A stretch of DNA of 32,115 bases from Candidatus Aenigmarchaeota archaeon ex4484_52 (GCA_002254415.1 NJDR01000001.1:1-32115), one strand, 5' to 3'; shown: positions 1 to 7,221, numbered from the stretch's first letter. The notes: generated from the letters alone by a model not told the origin. Numbers and translations are program-made.

Positions 1-693
1 TTAGAGCAACAGCGAAATCATTTTTCTAATCTCCTATAGTTATGCTGGGTTCATAGTATAAATAGTGCATCTATTTAGCTCACTTTAATGTAATTTTTTG
101 AAAAATACGTTATAATGGCTTAAAACCACCAAACATTGAAAATTTGATTTTTTAGTTTGGCAAAAAATCAGCAATATTCTTTCAATAGAACGTCCAAAAC
201 ACTTAAAATGCCTTGTTGTTATAATTTATATACTTTTTATTCCAATTCAATTAGCTAATAGATGCTAAATGGTTTAGTGTTATGCAATAGCACCTCACCT
301 GAATTAAGAGATAGAGTGCTACATAGCAATTACGCCTAACAATGATTTTCTGCAGAGATTAATTGCATATTCTTGAAGTGTTTAAATTAAATAAAAGGAA
401 TAATGTCCTTTGTCTCTATTTTGAATATCCTGAAATCTTGTTTTTCCAATTCTTCTCCTTCCATAGATCGATACAATTTTCTTGTTTCCATTTATGCCAA
501 TTTCTTTAATTCATCTTTCCTGTTAATAAATTTTAGTCGCAATCATAATAGTTTAAACTATTTTTAATTTTAAAATTTCTTCGAAAATTGTTGCACAGAT
601 TTTTATAACAACACCACGCACACAACCCAGTTTTGTTTGCATCAAAAATTTTGCAGGAATTTATTTTTTTAATTGAATTGACTAATCTAAAAA
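1..693. other. Gene-poor stretch with decayed coding sequence
   Basis: No intact reading frame of convincing length lies here on either strand. The only recognisable content is a broken ATPase fragment at about 390-531 on the minus strand, listed separately. The rest is AT-rich with stops in all frames. No tRNA-like T-arm was seen, nor any transposase-like frame. The region lies downstream of the minus-strand operon that ends at 694, so it may include that operon's terminator, but no clear hairpin plus T-run stands out. Confidence 0.6.
390..531 (-). pseudogene. Remnant of an archaeal-type P-loop ATPase (N-terminal part)
   Basis: Read on the minus strand, one frame gives FINRKDELKKLA and then a stop. 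A second frame about ten codons on gives NGNKKIVSIYGRRRIGKTRF. Together they match the start of the archaeal ATPase family: an F-x-N/D-R-x-x-E-L lead-in, then a Walker A in the form Y-G-R-R-R-x-G-K-T. A frameshift separates the two halves, and the second frame stops about 20 codons after the Walker A. Nothing resembling Walker B or the DUF234 domain is readable further on. I infer a decayed member of this often mobile, lineage-expanded family. The matched stretch is short, so the family call is moderate. Confidence 0.5.
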
Positions 694-900
694 TCAAGGT
701 CTCATAATAGTTATTTTGCGTAACCTTATTTTTTCATCGTCATAATAATATTCATCAGATGCTTTAATTAAAGGTATTATTCCAATTCCAAAACCCATCA
801 ATAGTCCTTTTAAATCATATTTCATCCATAAGAATAAACTGATTAATCCAAAAATAAGATAAACAGGACTTACAATTCTGTCAAAATCTTTTGTTTTCAT
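694..900 (-). CDS. Small two-helix membrane protein, unknown function
   Basis: This 68-residue protein is not one I recognise. It has two hydrophobic segments, at roughly residues 11-27 (VSPVYLIFGLISLFLWM) and 31-45 (KGLLMGFGIGIIPLI). A charged C-terminal tail follows, with a YYYDDEK acidic patch and a basic end, IRLRKITIMRP. It starts with ATG and lies 12 bases downstream of the Era-like GTPase on the same strand, so it is probably the last gene of the L7Ae-Rrp4-uS15-GTPase operon. Its size and tail suggest a small membrane-anchored accessory protein; no function can be read from the sequence. Confidence 0.6.
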   Translation of the reverse strand: MKTKDFDRIVSPVYLIFGLISLFLWMKYDLKGLLMGFGIGIIPLIKASDEYYYDDEKIRLRKITIMRP

Positions 901-912
901 ATTTTAATTGTA

Positions 913-1551
913 TTATATTATATAAAAAAGTTTTTCATAAAGATAATCTAGTCCATCCCCTGTTTTTGCACTAATGCCGACAACACTATATTGACTAAAT
1001 GCATCGCGGATGTTTTGCACAGATGACTCTTTTTTGTCAATTTTATTTGCAACAATAATCACAGGAATTCCTCTTGCCTCTAAATTGCCAATTATTGTGA
1101 TATTGACTTGATCCATTGCCTCTTTTGTTGCATCTAAAACTACTAAAACAGCATCTACTTTATCAAGCCATTTTATTGCATCAATTACGCCTTTTGTAGC
1201 TTCTTTTGCCCTTTGTTTTGCATCTTTTTTAGAAATCCCTTTTTTTACAAAATCCTCATAATCAATTTTGGTTGCAATTCCAGGTGTGTCAATAATATTA
1301 AAAAATAATTTTTTCCCTTTTGAAGAAATTTGAACATTTTCTTTTGTAATAATTTGCCTTGTTTCATGCTCAATAGAAGATGTTTTTGTAAAATCTTCAC
1401 CAATCCATGTTTTTGTTATTTTGTTTGCAAGTGTTGATTTTCCTGCATTAGGTGGTCCATAGAGGCCAAGCCGTATTTGCTTTTTTTTTCTAAATAAAGA
1501 GAAAATTAAACCATTGATTGCATATTTTAATTTTAATAAATATTTTTTCAT
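913..1551 (-). CDS. Era/Der-like small GTPase
   Basis: This is a 212-residue TRAFAC-class GTPase. The P-loop GPPNAGKST (G1) lies near residues 32-40. The threonines of TSSIEHETRQ can supply G2, DTPG (G3) lies near 88-91, NKID (G4) near 165 and SAKTGDG (G5) near 190. A short basic, hydrophobic N-terminus precedes the G domain. No KH or OB domain follows, so it is the G domain alone and shorter than bacterial Era. It sits 3 bases after uS15 in a ribosomal/exosome operon, which suggests a role in ribosome or RNA-particle assembly (inference). The GTPase call is secure; the target is unknown. Confidence 0.85.
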   Translation of the reverse strand: MKKYLLKLKYAINGLIFSLFRKKKQIRLGLYGPPNAGKSTLANKITKTWIGEDFTKTSSIEHETRQIITKENVQISSKGKKLFFNIIDTPGIATKIDYEDFVKKGISKKDAKQRAKEATKGVIDAIKWLDKVDAVLVVLDATKEAMDQVNITIIGNLEARGIPVIIVANKIDKKESSVQNIRDAFSQYSVVGISAKTGDGLDYLYEKLFYII

Positions 1552-1554
1552 AAA

Positions 1555-2007
1555 TTATTCAATTAAAATTCCAACTTTGTCCTGCTTGTATTTCCATTCT
1601 GAATCAATTATTTTTTTCCTTTTATAGTATTTTACAAGACGCCTTATTTTTGACTCTGTAATTGCCAGTCCTCTTTTTGCATATTTGTCATGAGTATTGT
1701 CATTTATGTGTTTTTTTACAGCAACTACTTTTTTTAATAAATTTTTTAAGTCCTCTGGTAAATTACTTTGCAAATTATTTTCTTTAATTATTTTATTTAT
1801 TTTTTTGTTGCAAATATCCTTTACACAAGGTATGCCATGAAAATCTCTTAAAATAAGTCCGATTTTTGAATTTGAATTTTCCTGTTTTTTTAATTTCAAT
1901 ATAAGTCGCTCAACAGCTTCTTTTTTTTCAACAACCCAGTCCGGTTTTTTAATATTTTCTCTTCTGCTTCTTGCCTTGCCTTTTTTTCTTGAATACATTC
2001 GTGCCAT
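1555..2007 (-). CDS. rps15: 30S ribosomal protein uS15
   Basis: This 150-residue protein is the archaeal/eukaryotic long form of S15, which binds the central domain of 16S rRNA. The archaeal N-terminus is visible: MARMYSRKKGKARSRR, then KPDWV. The conserved segment around residues 50-62, KIGLILRDFHGIP, matches the family's IG(L/M)ILRDxxGIP block. The C-terminal helices with K(R)GLAITESKIRRLVKYYKR match the rRNA-binding core. Length agrees with archaeal S15. It lies between Rrp4 (11 bases upstream) and the GTPase (3 bases downstream), so the three are very likely co-transcribed. Confidence 0.93.
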   Translation of the reverse strand: MARMYSRKKGKARSRRENIKKPDWVVEKKEAVERLILKLKKQENSNSKIGLILRDFHGIPCVKDICNKKINKIIKENNLQSNLPEDLKNLLKKVVAVKKHINDNTHDKYAKRGLAITESKIRRLVKYYKRKKIIDSEWKYKQDKVGILIE

Positions 2008-2018
2008 AATTATTGTAT

Positions 2019-2684
2019 TTATGAATTTGAATTTAATTCTTCTTCTACTCTTTTTGTCAAATTTTTTTCTAAAAATTTCTTTTCTATAAATCTTATTGTT
2101 TTTATTGCCAAATCAATATTTCCGTTATTCAAATAAACGAGGCCGTTTTGTCCAACAAGAATATTGCATCCTGTTTTTTGAATTATCAATTTAATCATTG
2201 ATCCGCTTTTTCCAATAATTCTTTTAACCCTTGTCGGGCAGACAGAAATAATTAACCCGTCATATAATTTTTTACACATAGTTGGTTTCATACTTACATT
2301 TACAAATTTTGATTTTGTAACAGCACTTATATTAAGATACAAAACATCGCCCTTCCTATAATAATTTTCAATATCATCTCCATTTTTTATAAATTCTTTT
2401 AATTCCGACAAATAAAGCATTGCTACAAATGGAGAATTTATATCAACAGACCAATTATTAAACCCTACTCTTAATATTTGGCCAATCACAAAATCATCTT
2501 TTTTTGGCATATAAACCCCGTTTAAAGGTGTAACAGAAATAATATTATTTTTTTCTTTTACAAAGCCAGTATATTTAGAGAATATTTTTGAATTTTCCCG
2601 CCAAGTTCCCTGACCTGCAATAATATTTAAATCATCTTTTAATAGTTCTCCGCATATAGCAGAATCAGAATAATTTATTGCCAT
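2019..2684 (-). CDS. rrp4: Exosome RNA-binding subunit Rrp4
   Basis: This 221-residue protein is the cap subunit of the archaeal RNA exosome, which feeds RNA to the Rrp41/Rrp42 ring. It has an N-terminal beta domain at residues about 10-60, with GxGTWRENxKIFSKYTG. An S1 domain starts near 62, YMPKKDDFVIGQILRVGFNNWSVDI. A C-terminal KH domain near 150-195 carries the GxxG motif in RIIGKSGSMIKLI. Order and length match archaeal Rrp4. Its ATG overlaps the end of the L7Ae gene by 10 bases, implying translational coupling. DnaG, which also associates with the archaeal exosome, is encoded at 13710. No Rrp41 or Rrp42 gene is in the window. Confidence 0.92.
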   Translation of the reverse strand: MAINYSDSAICGELLKDDLNIIAGQGTWRENSKIFSKYTGFVKEKNNIISVTPLNGVYMPKKDDFVIGQILRVGFNNWSVDINSPFVAMLYLSELKEFIKNGDDIENYYRKGDVLYLNISAVTKSKFVNVSMKPTMCKKLYDGLIISVCPTRVKRIIGKSGSMIKLIIQKTGCNILVGQNGLVYLNNGNIDLAIKTIRFIEKKFLEKNLTKRVEEELNSNS

Positions 2685-3049
2685 AATTTATCAATATCAG
2701 AAATTAATTTTTTGTTTTCTTTAATTATATTTTCATCTTCTATTGCAATACAACTCGCTGAAACTTTCAGTCCAGCAGAAACACCCAATTCCTGTTTGCT
2801 CGGGACACTTGCAAAAGAGATTTTCTTTTCTCGGCATAAACCAGGTAAATGCATAATAAGCTCAATTGGATTTATATCTTCTGCTATTATTATTAATTTT
2901 GCTTTTTCTTTTTCAATTGATTTTGTTACTTCATTTACACCAGTTTTTATGTTTGTAATGGATTTTGCAGAATCAATTAATGAATATATTTGTTCTACCA
3001 ATTCATTTGGTGTTTTAAATCCAATAATTTGTTCTATTTGTTCATTCAT
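2675..3049 (-). CDS. rpl7ae: Ribosomal protein L7Ae (kink-turn binding)
   Basis: This 124-residue protein binds kink-turns in 23S rRNA, in box C/D and H/ACA guide RNAs and, in archaea, in RNase P RNA. The core block KAKLIIIAEDINPIELIMHL near residues 49-68 matches the family's AxLVxIAEDVxPxExxxHLPxLC signature. It continues into LPGLCREKKISFASVPSKQELG. The family's TGVNEVTKSIEK block is present near residue 36. The ATG at 3049 is preceded by an AAGGTGAT ribosome binding site. It is the first gene of the minus-strand operon and overlaps Rrp4 by 10 bases. The RNase P protein Rpp29 and a Nop10-like protein are also in the window, so several of its known partner complexes are represented. Confidence 0.95.
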   Translation of the reverse strand: MNEQIEQIIGFKTPNELVEQIYSLIDSAKSITNIKTGVNEVTKSIEKEKAKLIIIAEDINPIELIMHLPGLCREKKISFASVPSKQELGVSAGLKVSASCIAIEDENIIKENKKLISDIDKLWQ

Positions 3050-3052
3050 CTA

Positions 3053-3060
3053 ATCACCTT
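3053..3060 (-). promoter_or_regulatory. Shine-Dalgarno site of rpl7ae
   Basis: AAGGTGAT on the minus strand sits 3 bases before the ATG at 3049. It matches the archaeal anti-Shine-Dalgarno complement GGTGAT. Similar sites precede dnaK (28108-28113), dnaG and the membrane protein at 9212. Confidence 0.75.
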
Positions 3061-3679
3061 TTTCTTAAAATTAAATACCAAATAATATTAAGTTTTTTAA
3101 ACTTTAATTTTTTTTTAAAATATTTTTAGATTTGTTGTGTAATATTAGTTGTTCAGTGTAAATTTCATCTATTTTTTGTATATAATTATAAAACAGCACA
3201 CTAAAAAGCTGCTTGAAAATTGCTTGTATATTTTAACCCATTGGATAAATGCAATTTATGTTATTATCTGACAGGCAGATAGTAATCTGTGGTTTAAATG
3301 TGTCGCATTAAATAAGAGTATTGCTTACTTATATTGTAACATTCTTTTAAAAAAATCTGTTATTCGATTAATATGTCAATATATAAGATGTCGGTATTGT
3401 TACAAGTGTTAATATTGAATTAGTTTTTAAATCAAAAATTAGATTTTTCTAATAGCCATAAAATTGCAATAGATAATACAAATGGCGTAATTATCTCTAA
3501 TGTAACAAATGTAAAGGAAAATGATGGTTCTGAAACTTGCACACTGTGAAATGTTTTAAATATAATCGCAATAATTGCTAATGATTTTATAGTTAGTTGT
3601 GCTTTTGTCAATCATTCATATATTTATTTTGTGTTGATTATAACTTTAAAAAAATTTATTTATTCAATAAAATATTTAT
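3061..3679. other. Intergenic region between the L7Ae operon and pgk
   Basis: No complete gene is visible. It holds the left copy of a 33-bp inverted repeat (3211-3243). A stop-bounded frame at about 3440-3549 (plus) reads SHKIAIDNTNGVIISNVT and ends in a TGA. That fragment is about 40 codons, has no start, and has the N-G-V-I-I-S-N-x-T texture of secreted beta-helix repeat proteins. It may be the tail of a decayed surface protein, but the match is weak. The last 30 bases before 3680 are AT-rich and carry the pgk promoter. Confidence 0.5.
3211..3243 (-). repeat. Left copy of the 33-bp inverted repeat around pgk
   Basis: The reverse complement of this segment matches 4932-4964 at 32 of 33 positions, including an uninterrupted 29-base identity (3211-3239 against 4936-4964). 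The single mismatch is at base 3240. Weaker similarity, including a T-rich run and a TGTG block, continues outward for about 25 further bases on both sides, with small gaps. The two copies face each other across about 1.7 kb holding pgk and its upstream region. Confidence 0.9.
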
Positions 3680-4942
3680 ATGCAAAAAAATAATTCTATT
3701 TATGCTTCATACAAGGACATAAATACAGAAAATAAAACAATATTATTAAGGGTTGATATAAATAGCCCTATTGTGCTAAATAGAATTGATAACTCTAAAA
3801 GAATAATAGAATCTGTTAAAACAATAAAATTATTTAAGAAAAAAAGAGCAAAAATAGTTATATTAGCGCATCAGGGCAGATATGGAGATGAAAATTTTAC
3901 AGATTTAAAACAGCATTCAGAAATTATAAACAAATATACATCAATAAAATACATACCGGATATTATTGGCAAAAAAGCAATAAAGGCGATTAAAGCATTA
4001 AAGCCGGGCGATGCAATTTTATTGGAGAATTTAAGATTTCTTGATGAAGAAAAACACCCTCCGGAAGATATTAAAAAAAACAGGATTGTAATGACTTTAG
4101 CACCGCTTGCAGATATTTATATAAATGATGCATTTTCTAATTCGCACAGGGCGCATACTTCAATTACAGAATTTGCAAAAATTTTACCTGCTTATACAGG
4201 TCCTATTTTAGAAGAAGAATTAGATGCACTATTAAAATTAGATAAAAATAAAATTACGCATCCAATTGTTTATATTCTTGGCGGGGCAAAAATACAAGAG
4301 CCGATAATTTTATTAAAGGCAAAAAAAAATATTGACTGTGTTCTTTCTTGCGGTTTATTTGCACAAGCGTGCCTTTTAACACAGGGCTTTGATTTTGGAG
4401 CACAAAGAGAATATCTAAAAAATATTGGAATAGAAAAAAATAATGAATTAAATCAATTAATAAAGTTAATAAAAGAACATAAAATAATTACACCAATTGA
4501 CTTTGCTGTAAAAAACAATAACAGAAGAGTGGAATTGAAACTCAGTCAATTTCCAAGCAAATATGAGATATTTGATATTGGGGAAAAAACAATAACCAAA
4601 TATTTGTCAATAATAAGAGGAGCAAAAACTATATTTCTAAAAGGAGCTCCGGGGGATTTTGAAGATGAAAATTTCTCAAAAGGAACAAAAGTATTATTTA
4701 GTGCAATTGCAAAATCAAATGCATTTTCCTTTATGGGTGGAGGCCATACATCTGGTGCAATAAAAAAATTTAAAATAACCGGATTCTCTCATGTGTCCTT
4801 GTCTGGCGGTGCTATGCTTGATTATTTGGCAGGAAAAAAATTACCGGGTTTGGAAGCATTGAAGCAAAGTAAAAAATCATCAAAATTTGTTAAATTCAAC
4901 TCGTTGGATAAAATTAAAACAAGTCAGTATTCAACGGGTTAA
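3680..4942 (+). CDS. pgk: Phosphoglycerate kinase
   Basis: This 420-residue protein catalyses the reversible transfer of phosphate between 1,3-bisphosphoglycerate and ADP in glycolysis/gluconeogenesis. Family landmarks include TILLRVDINSP near residues 19-29 (signature LLRVDxNxP) and ILAHQGR near 61-67. DAILLENLRF lies near 112-121, and the substrate-binding stretch INDAFSNSHRAHTS near 150-163. The C-terminal nucleotide-binding part has FLKGAPGDFE near 332 and FSFMGGGHTSGAI near 352. Length is normal for archaeal PGK. The ATG follows an AT-rich stretch without a clear Shine-Dalgarno site, suggesting a leaderless mRNA. Its last codons lie inside the right copy of the inverted repeat. Confidence 0.95.
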   Translation: MQKNNSIYASYKDINTENKTILLRVDINSPIVLNRIDNSKRIIESVKTIKLFKKKRAKIVILAHQGRYGDENFTDLKQHSEIINKYTSIKYIPDIIGKKAIKAIKALKPGDAILLENLRFLDEEKHPPEDIKKNRIVMTLAPLADIYINDAFSNSHRAHTSITEFAKILPAYTGPILEEELDALLKLDKNKITHPIVYILGGAKIQEPIILLKAKKNIDCVLSCGLFAQACLLTQGFDFGAQREYLKNIGIEKNNELNQLIKLIKEHKIITPIDFAVKNNNRRVELKLSQFPSKYEIFDIGEKTITKYLSIIRGAKTIFLKGAPGDFEDENFSKGTKVLFSAIAKSNAFSFMGGGHTSGAIKKFKITGFSHVSLSGGAMLDYLAGKKLPGLEALKQSKKSSKFVKFNSLDKIKTSQYSTG

Positions 4943-4964
4943 AATATACAAGCAATTTTCAAGC
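4932..4964 (+). repeat. Right copy of the 33-bp inverted repeat, overlapping the pgk stop
   Basis: This copy pairs with 3211-3243. It includes the last three codons and the stop of pgk, so the end of the coding sequence is part of the repeat. It runs into a T-run at 4965-4970 that could help end transcription. No third copy was found elsewhere in the window by eye. Confidence 0.9.
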
Positions 4965-5017
4965 TTTTTTATTGTGAGTTATTTTATGGTTAATACTCAA
5001 TAAAAAACAATCATAAT

Positions 5018-5027
5018 ATTTATAAAA
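5018..5027 (+). promoter_or_regulatory. TATA box of minD
   Basis: The AT-rich octamer TTTATAAA is centred about 28 bases before the ATG at 5051, with no Shine-Dalgarno site between. That spacing fits an archaeal promoter giving a leaderless transcript that starts at or next to the ATG. Confidence 0.55.
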
Positions 5028-5050
5028 TTAATGTATAAATAAAATACAAT

Positions 5051-5815
5051 ATGGCTCGTGTAATTTCATGTGTTTCTGGTAAAGGTGGTGTTGGAAAAAC
5101 AACTTTTGTTGCAAATATTGGAATTGCAACAACTCAATTTGGACATAGAACTATTGTTGTAGATACTAATTTAACTACACCGAATTTGGGCTTTCATTTA
5201 GGAGTGCCTTTATATCCACAGACATTACATAATCTTTTGAGAGGAGAGGGTAATATTTATGATGCAATTTATATTCATCCAACTGACTTAAAAGTAATTC
5301 CAGCAGGTATTTCTATATATGATTTAAAAAATACAGATCTTTCTAAATTAAAAGAAATTGTAAATAAACTAAGATTAGACCATGATATTATATTTCTTGA
5401 CGGAGCAGCTGGACTTGGAAAAGAATCAATTGCAACAATTGAAGCAGCAGATGAAATAATTGTAATTACAAATGCAGAACTTCCAAGTTTAACAGATGCT
5501 CTAAAAACAATAAAAATTGCAGAAGAATTAAAAAAACCTGTTATCGGGGCGGTTGTCAATCGCATAAGAGGATTAAAATCAGAAATAGCAAAAGAAGATA
5601 TTGAATCAATACTTGGCACTCCTGTAATTGGATCTATTAAAGAGCACAATAAAATGTCTGATTGCATAGCAACAAAAACACCAATTATTTCTTATGACAA
5701 ACACAATGATTATTCAATAGAGATAAAAAAACTTGCAGCAGAACTTACAGACACATGTTGGAAAGATCCAAGAAATGATTTTATGTTTTTATTAAAAAGA
5801 ATGCTAAAATTATAA
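5051..5815 (+). CDS. minD: MinD/ParA-family septum-site ATPase
   Basis: This 254-residue P-loop ATPase of the SIMIBI class uses ATP binding for dimerisation and membrane attachment. The deviant Walker A SGKGGVGKTT lies at residues 9-18, with the signature lysine at 11. VVDTNLTTPNLG near 35-46 is the switch I region, and IIFLDGAAGLGKES near 115-128 the switch II/Walker B region. VVNRIRG near 171 is the nucleotide-specificity motif. The extreme C-terminus, FMFLLKRMLKL, is a short amphipathic stretch like the MinD membrane-targeting helix. The gene appears to have its own leaderless promoter and is followed 31 bases later by a zinc-ribbon gene. Archaeal MinD homologues often have roles other than Min oscillation, so the exact role is open. 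Confidence 0.9.
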   Translation: MARVISCVSGKGGVGKTTFVANIGIATTQFGHRTIVVDTNLTTPNLGFHLGVPLYPQTLHNLLRGEGNIYDAIYIHPTDLKVIPAGISIYDLKNTDLSKLKEIVNKLRLDHDIIFLDGAAGLGKESIATIEAADEIIVITNAELPSLTDALKTIKIAEELKKPVIGAVVNRIRGLKSEIAKEDIESILGTPVIGSIKEHNKMSDCIATKTPIISYDKHNDYSIEIKKLAAELTDTCWKDPRNDFMFLLKRMLKL

Positions 5816-5846
5816 TTTTTTAGAATTTTCTATTTTAAAATATATT

Positions 5847-6146
5847 ATGGAATTTCCAAAATTAGATCAAACATCATATTTTACAAAGAGAACACTTGAT
5901 AATAGAGATGGAAAAACTACTGGTGAAATTGTTTTATGGCGCCTTAAAGATGAAAAAGAATTTAAATATGTTCTTGATTGCCCTTTTTGCAAAAAACATT
6001 CTGAATACAATAATCTTGTTTTGGAAAAAAAACCATATAAATTTAAATGCCCAAATTGTCAAAAAACAATAAGAATCGGAAAATTGAAAGATTCAATTAA
6101 AAAGAGAAGGAAAATTGAAACTAAAAATTATAGCAAAAATATTTAA
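5847..6146 (+). CDS. Zinc-ribbon protein, unknown function
   Basis: This 99-residue protein is one I do not recognise by name. Two cysteine pairs, CPFC near residue 46 and CPNC near 73, can bind one zinc ion as a zinc ribbon. The region before them (FTKRTLDNRDGKTTGEIVLWRLKD) is polar and beta-rich. The C-terminus is strongly basic (KDSIKKRRKIETKN), which suits nucleic-acid binding. It sits 31 bases after minD and 26 bases before the ferredoxin gene, so it may share a transcript with them. Confidence 0.75.
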   Translation: MEFPKLDQTSYFTKRTLDNRDGKTTGEIVLWRLKDEKEFKYVLDCPFCKKHSEYNNLVLEKKPYKFKCPNCQKTIRIGKLKDSIKKRRKIETKNYSKNI

Positions 6147-6172
6147 AGATTTCCAAATACGAATATTAATTT

Positions 6173-6373
6173 ATGGTAAAATATAAAATAGCGCATGATA
6201 AAGATTTATGTATTGGCTGCGGTGCTTGTGTGTCTATGTGTCCGGATAATTGGGAGATAGATGATGAAGGAAAAGCAAAAATAATAAATGATGAAGTAGA
6301 AAATATTGGATGCAATAAAGATGCAAAAGATTCCTGCCCAGTTGATTGTATAAAAATAAAAGAGATTAAATAA
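6173..6373 (+). CDS. Ferredoxin, single [4Fe-4S] type
   Basis: This 66-residue small electron carrier has its cluster motif CIGCGACVSMCPD at residues 13-25 and a distal CPVDC at 55-59. By comparison with one-cluster thermophile ferredoxins, C13, C16, C19 and C55 would hold a [4Fe-4S] cluster. C23 and C47 would then form a disulfide. C59 is an extra cysteine. The protein is acidic, as usual for the family. An AT-rich box about 26-33 bases before the ATG overlaps the end of the preceding gene, so it may be transcribed on its own. No oxidoreductase partner is encoded nearby. Confidence 0.93.
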   Translation: MVKYKIAHDKDLCIGCGACVSMCPDNWEIDDEGKAKIINDEVENIGCNKDAKDSCPVDCIKIKEIK

Positions 6374-6400
6374 TTTATCCCGTCAATTTCTTATAATTAT

Positions 6401-6484
6401 GCCGAAGTCGCATAATGGTATTGCGGTGGTTTCGAAAACCATTTTCTTGAAAAAGATATGTAGGTTCGAATCCTGCCTTCGGCG
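6401..6484 (+). tRNA. tRNA-Ser (anticodon CGA)
   Basis: Acceptor GCCGAAG pairs with CTTCGGC, and the discriminator base is G as expected for serine. The anticodon loop TTCGAAA places CGA at positions 34-36, closed by a five-pair stem. A long variable arm (TCTT pairing with AAGA) marks the class II serine type. The T-arm is GTAGG-TTCGAAT-CCTGC. It is 84 bases long, has no intron and no encoded CCA. It reads UCG codons. Confidence 0.95.
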
Positions 6485-6799
6485 TAAAAAATTTTTGCGT
6501 CGTTATAAGAGTTAATCCTAATTGTTAAATCGTGTTATAAATAACTTGCATAATTTAATTAATATAAATTTTTTAAAACCTATATTGTCGGGTAGAACAA
6601 AAAAACAGATGATATTTTACTGAAAATTGAAAACGCAGAAATATGCAAAATTGTCTTTAGGAGATGAAATTTTTGTTTATTATCTTATGAAAAACAATTT
6701 AAACAAATAATAGACCCATCCAAAAAATCAAAAAGACCTTGGCAAAATTAAAAAAGCAATTATCTTAACAAAAATCTAGTAATATATAAAATTTAATTT
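6485..6799. other. Intergenic region after tRNA-Ser, possible coding remnant
   Basis: No intact gene is seen. Between about 6630 and 6720 (plus) a stop-bounded frame reads KLSLGDEIFVYYLMKNN. A neighbouring frame reads IIDPSKKSKRPW. The L-G-D-x-I-x-x-Y texture resembles the core strand of EVE/PUA-like RNA-binding domains, but the pieces are too short and broken to name. This may be a decayed gene. Confidence 0.35.
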
Positions 6800-7096
6800 T
6801 TAACGGCATTCAATTAAAAAATCTTCTATTATGTCGCATATTTTTCTCCCCTTTCCTGTAAGTTCAATGTATTTTTTTCTTCCATGTTTTTTGAATGATA
6901 CAATATTTTTTTTAGAAAAATCATCTAAAATCTTTTCTGTATGCGAATAAGTACATTTTGCATTTCTGGAAATAAGAGATACATAATTGTTATTATTTGA
7001 ATTTTCTTTCAAATTCATCAATATATTTGTTGGTTTTTGTTTAAGCAACAAAAATGTTTCATTTTGTTTGTTCTTGTAGTTTAAATTAATCTTCAT
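6800..7096 (-). CDS. Winged helix-turn-helix DNA-binding protein
   Basis: This 98-residue protein has one wHTH domain. The central helices (NNNYVSLISRNAKCTYSHTEKILDDFSKKNIV) look like a MarR/PadR-type recognition unit. They are followed by a wing (FKKHGRKKYIELTGKGRKI) that matches the common K-x-G-R-x-x-Y-x-L-T-x-x-G pattern. The roughly 25-residue N-terminal arm has no evident domain. It is encoded 16 bases downstream of tRNA-Ile(UAU) on the same strand. It may be read through from that tRNA or expressed alone. Targets cannot be inferred. Confidence 0.75.
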   Translation of the reverse strand: MKINLNYKNKQNETFLLLKQKPTNILMNLKENSNNNNYVSLISRNAKCTYSHTEKILDDFSKKNIVSFKKHGRKKYIELTGKGRKICDIIEDFLIECR

Positions 7097-7111
7097 ATTT
7101 ATATTAAAATA

Positions 7112-7221
7112 TGGTCTCGTTGGGATTTGGACCCAAGACCTCTGGCTATCTTAGAGATATTAAGATTATAATAGAACACCGTCATATAAGACCAGCGCTC
7201 TTACCACTGAGCTACGAGACC
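7112..7221 (-). tRNA. tRNA-Ile (anticodon UAU) with intron
   Basis: The 5' end is at 7221. Acceptor GGTCTCG pairs with CGAGACC and the discriminator is A. The D-arm is GCTC-AGTGGTAA-GAGC and the T-arm TTGGG-TCCAAAT-CCCAA. The anticodon stem is CTGGT paired with GCCAG, with one G-U pair. Counting from the D-arm puts TAT at 34-36. The next bases cannot close the stem, so an intron is required at the usual 37/38 site (7148-7184). UAU would read AUA isoleucine codons directly, whereas most archaea use a CAU anticodon modified to agmatidine. AUA is very common in the genes of this window. Confidence 0.9.
7148..7184 (-). other. tRNA-Ile intron (37 nt, bulge-helix-bulge)
   Basis: Pairing of C32-T33-T34-A35 with intron bases TAAG makes the four-pair central helix. 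The three-base bulges are T36-A37-t on one side and a-t-A38 on the other. Cutting after the second base of each bulge removes exactly 37 bases between positions 37 and 38, the canonical archaeal site. The inner helix beyond the 5' bulge is short (two clear pairs), so this is a relaxed form of the motif. Confidence 0.85.

Noticed and set aside
2712..3053. Plus-strand frame opposite L7Ae
   Set aside because: Antisense shadow of a conserved ribosomal protein gene.
3211..4964. The pgk inverted repeat as ends of a classical transposon
   Set aside because: The enclosed gene is pgk, no transposase is present, and no target-site duplication was recognised; left as a repeat of unknown origin.
6630..6720. 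EVE/PUA-like gene between tRNA-Ser and the wHTH gene
   Set aside because: Only short pieces in two frames look similar; too little to call a named pseudogene.
7112..7221. Reading the intron-bearing tRNA as tRNA-Lys (CTT anticodon)
   Set aside because: Position counting from the D-arm puts CTT at 32-34, outside the anticodon, and the bulge-helix-bulge cut sites agree with TAT at 34-36.
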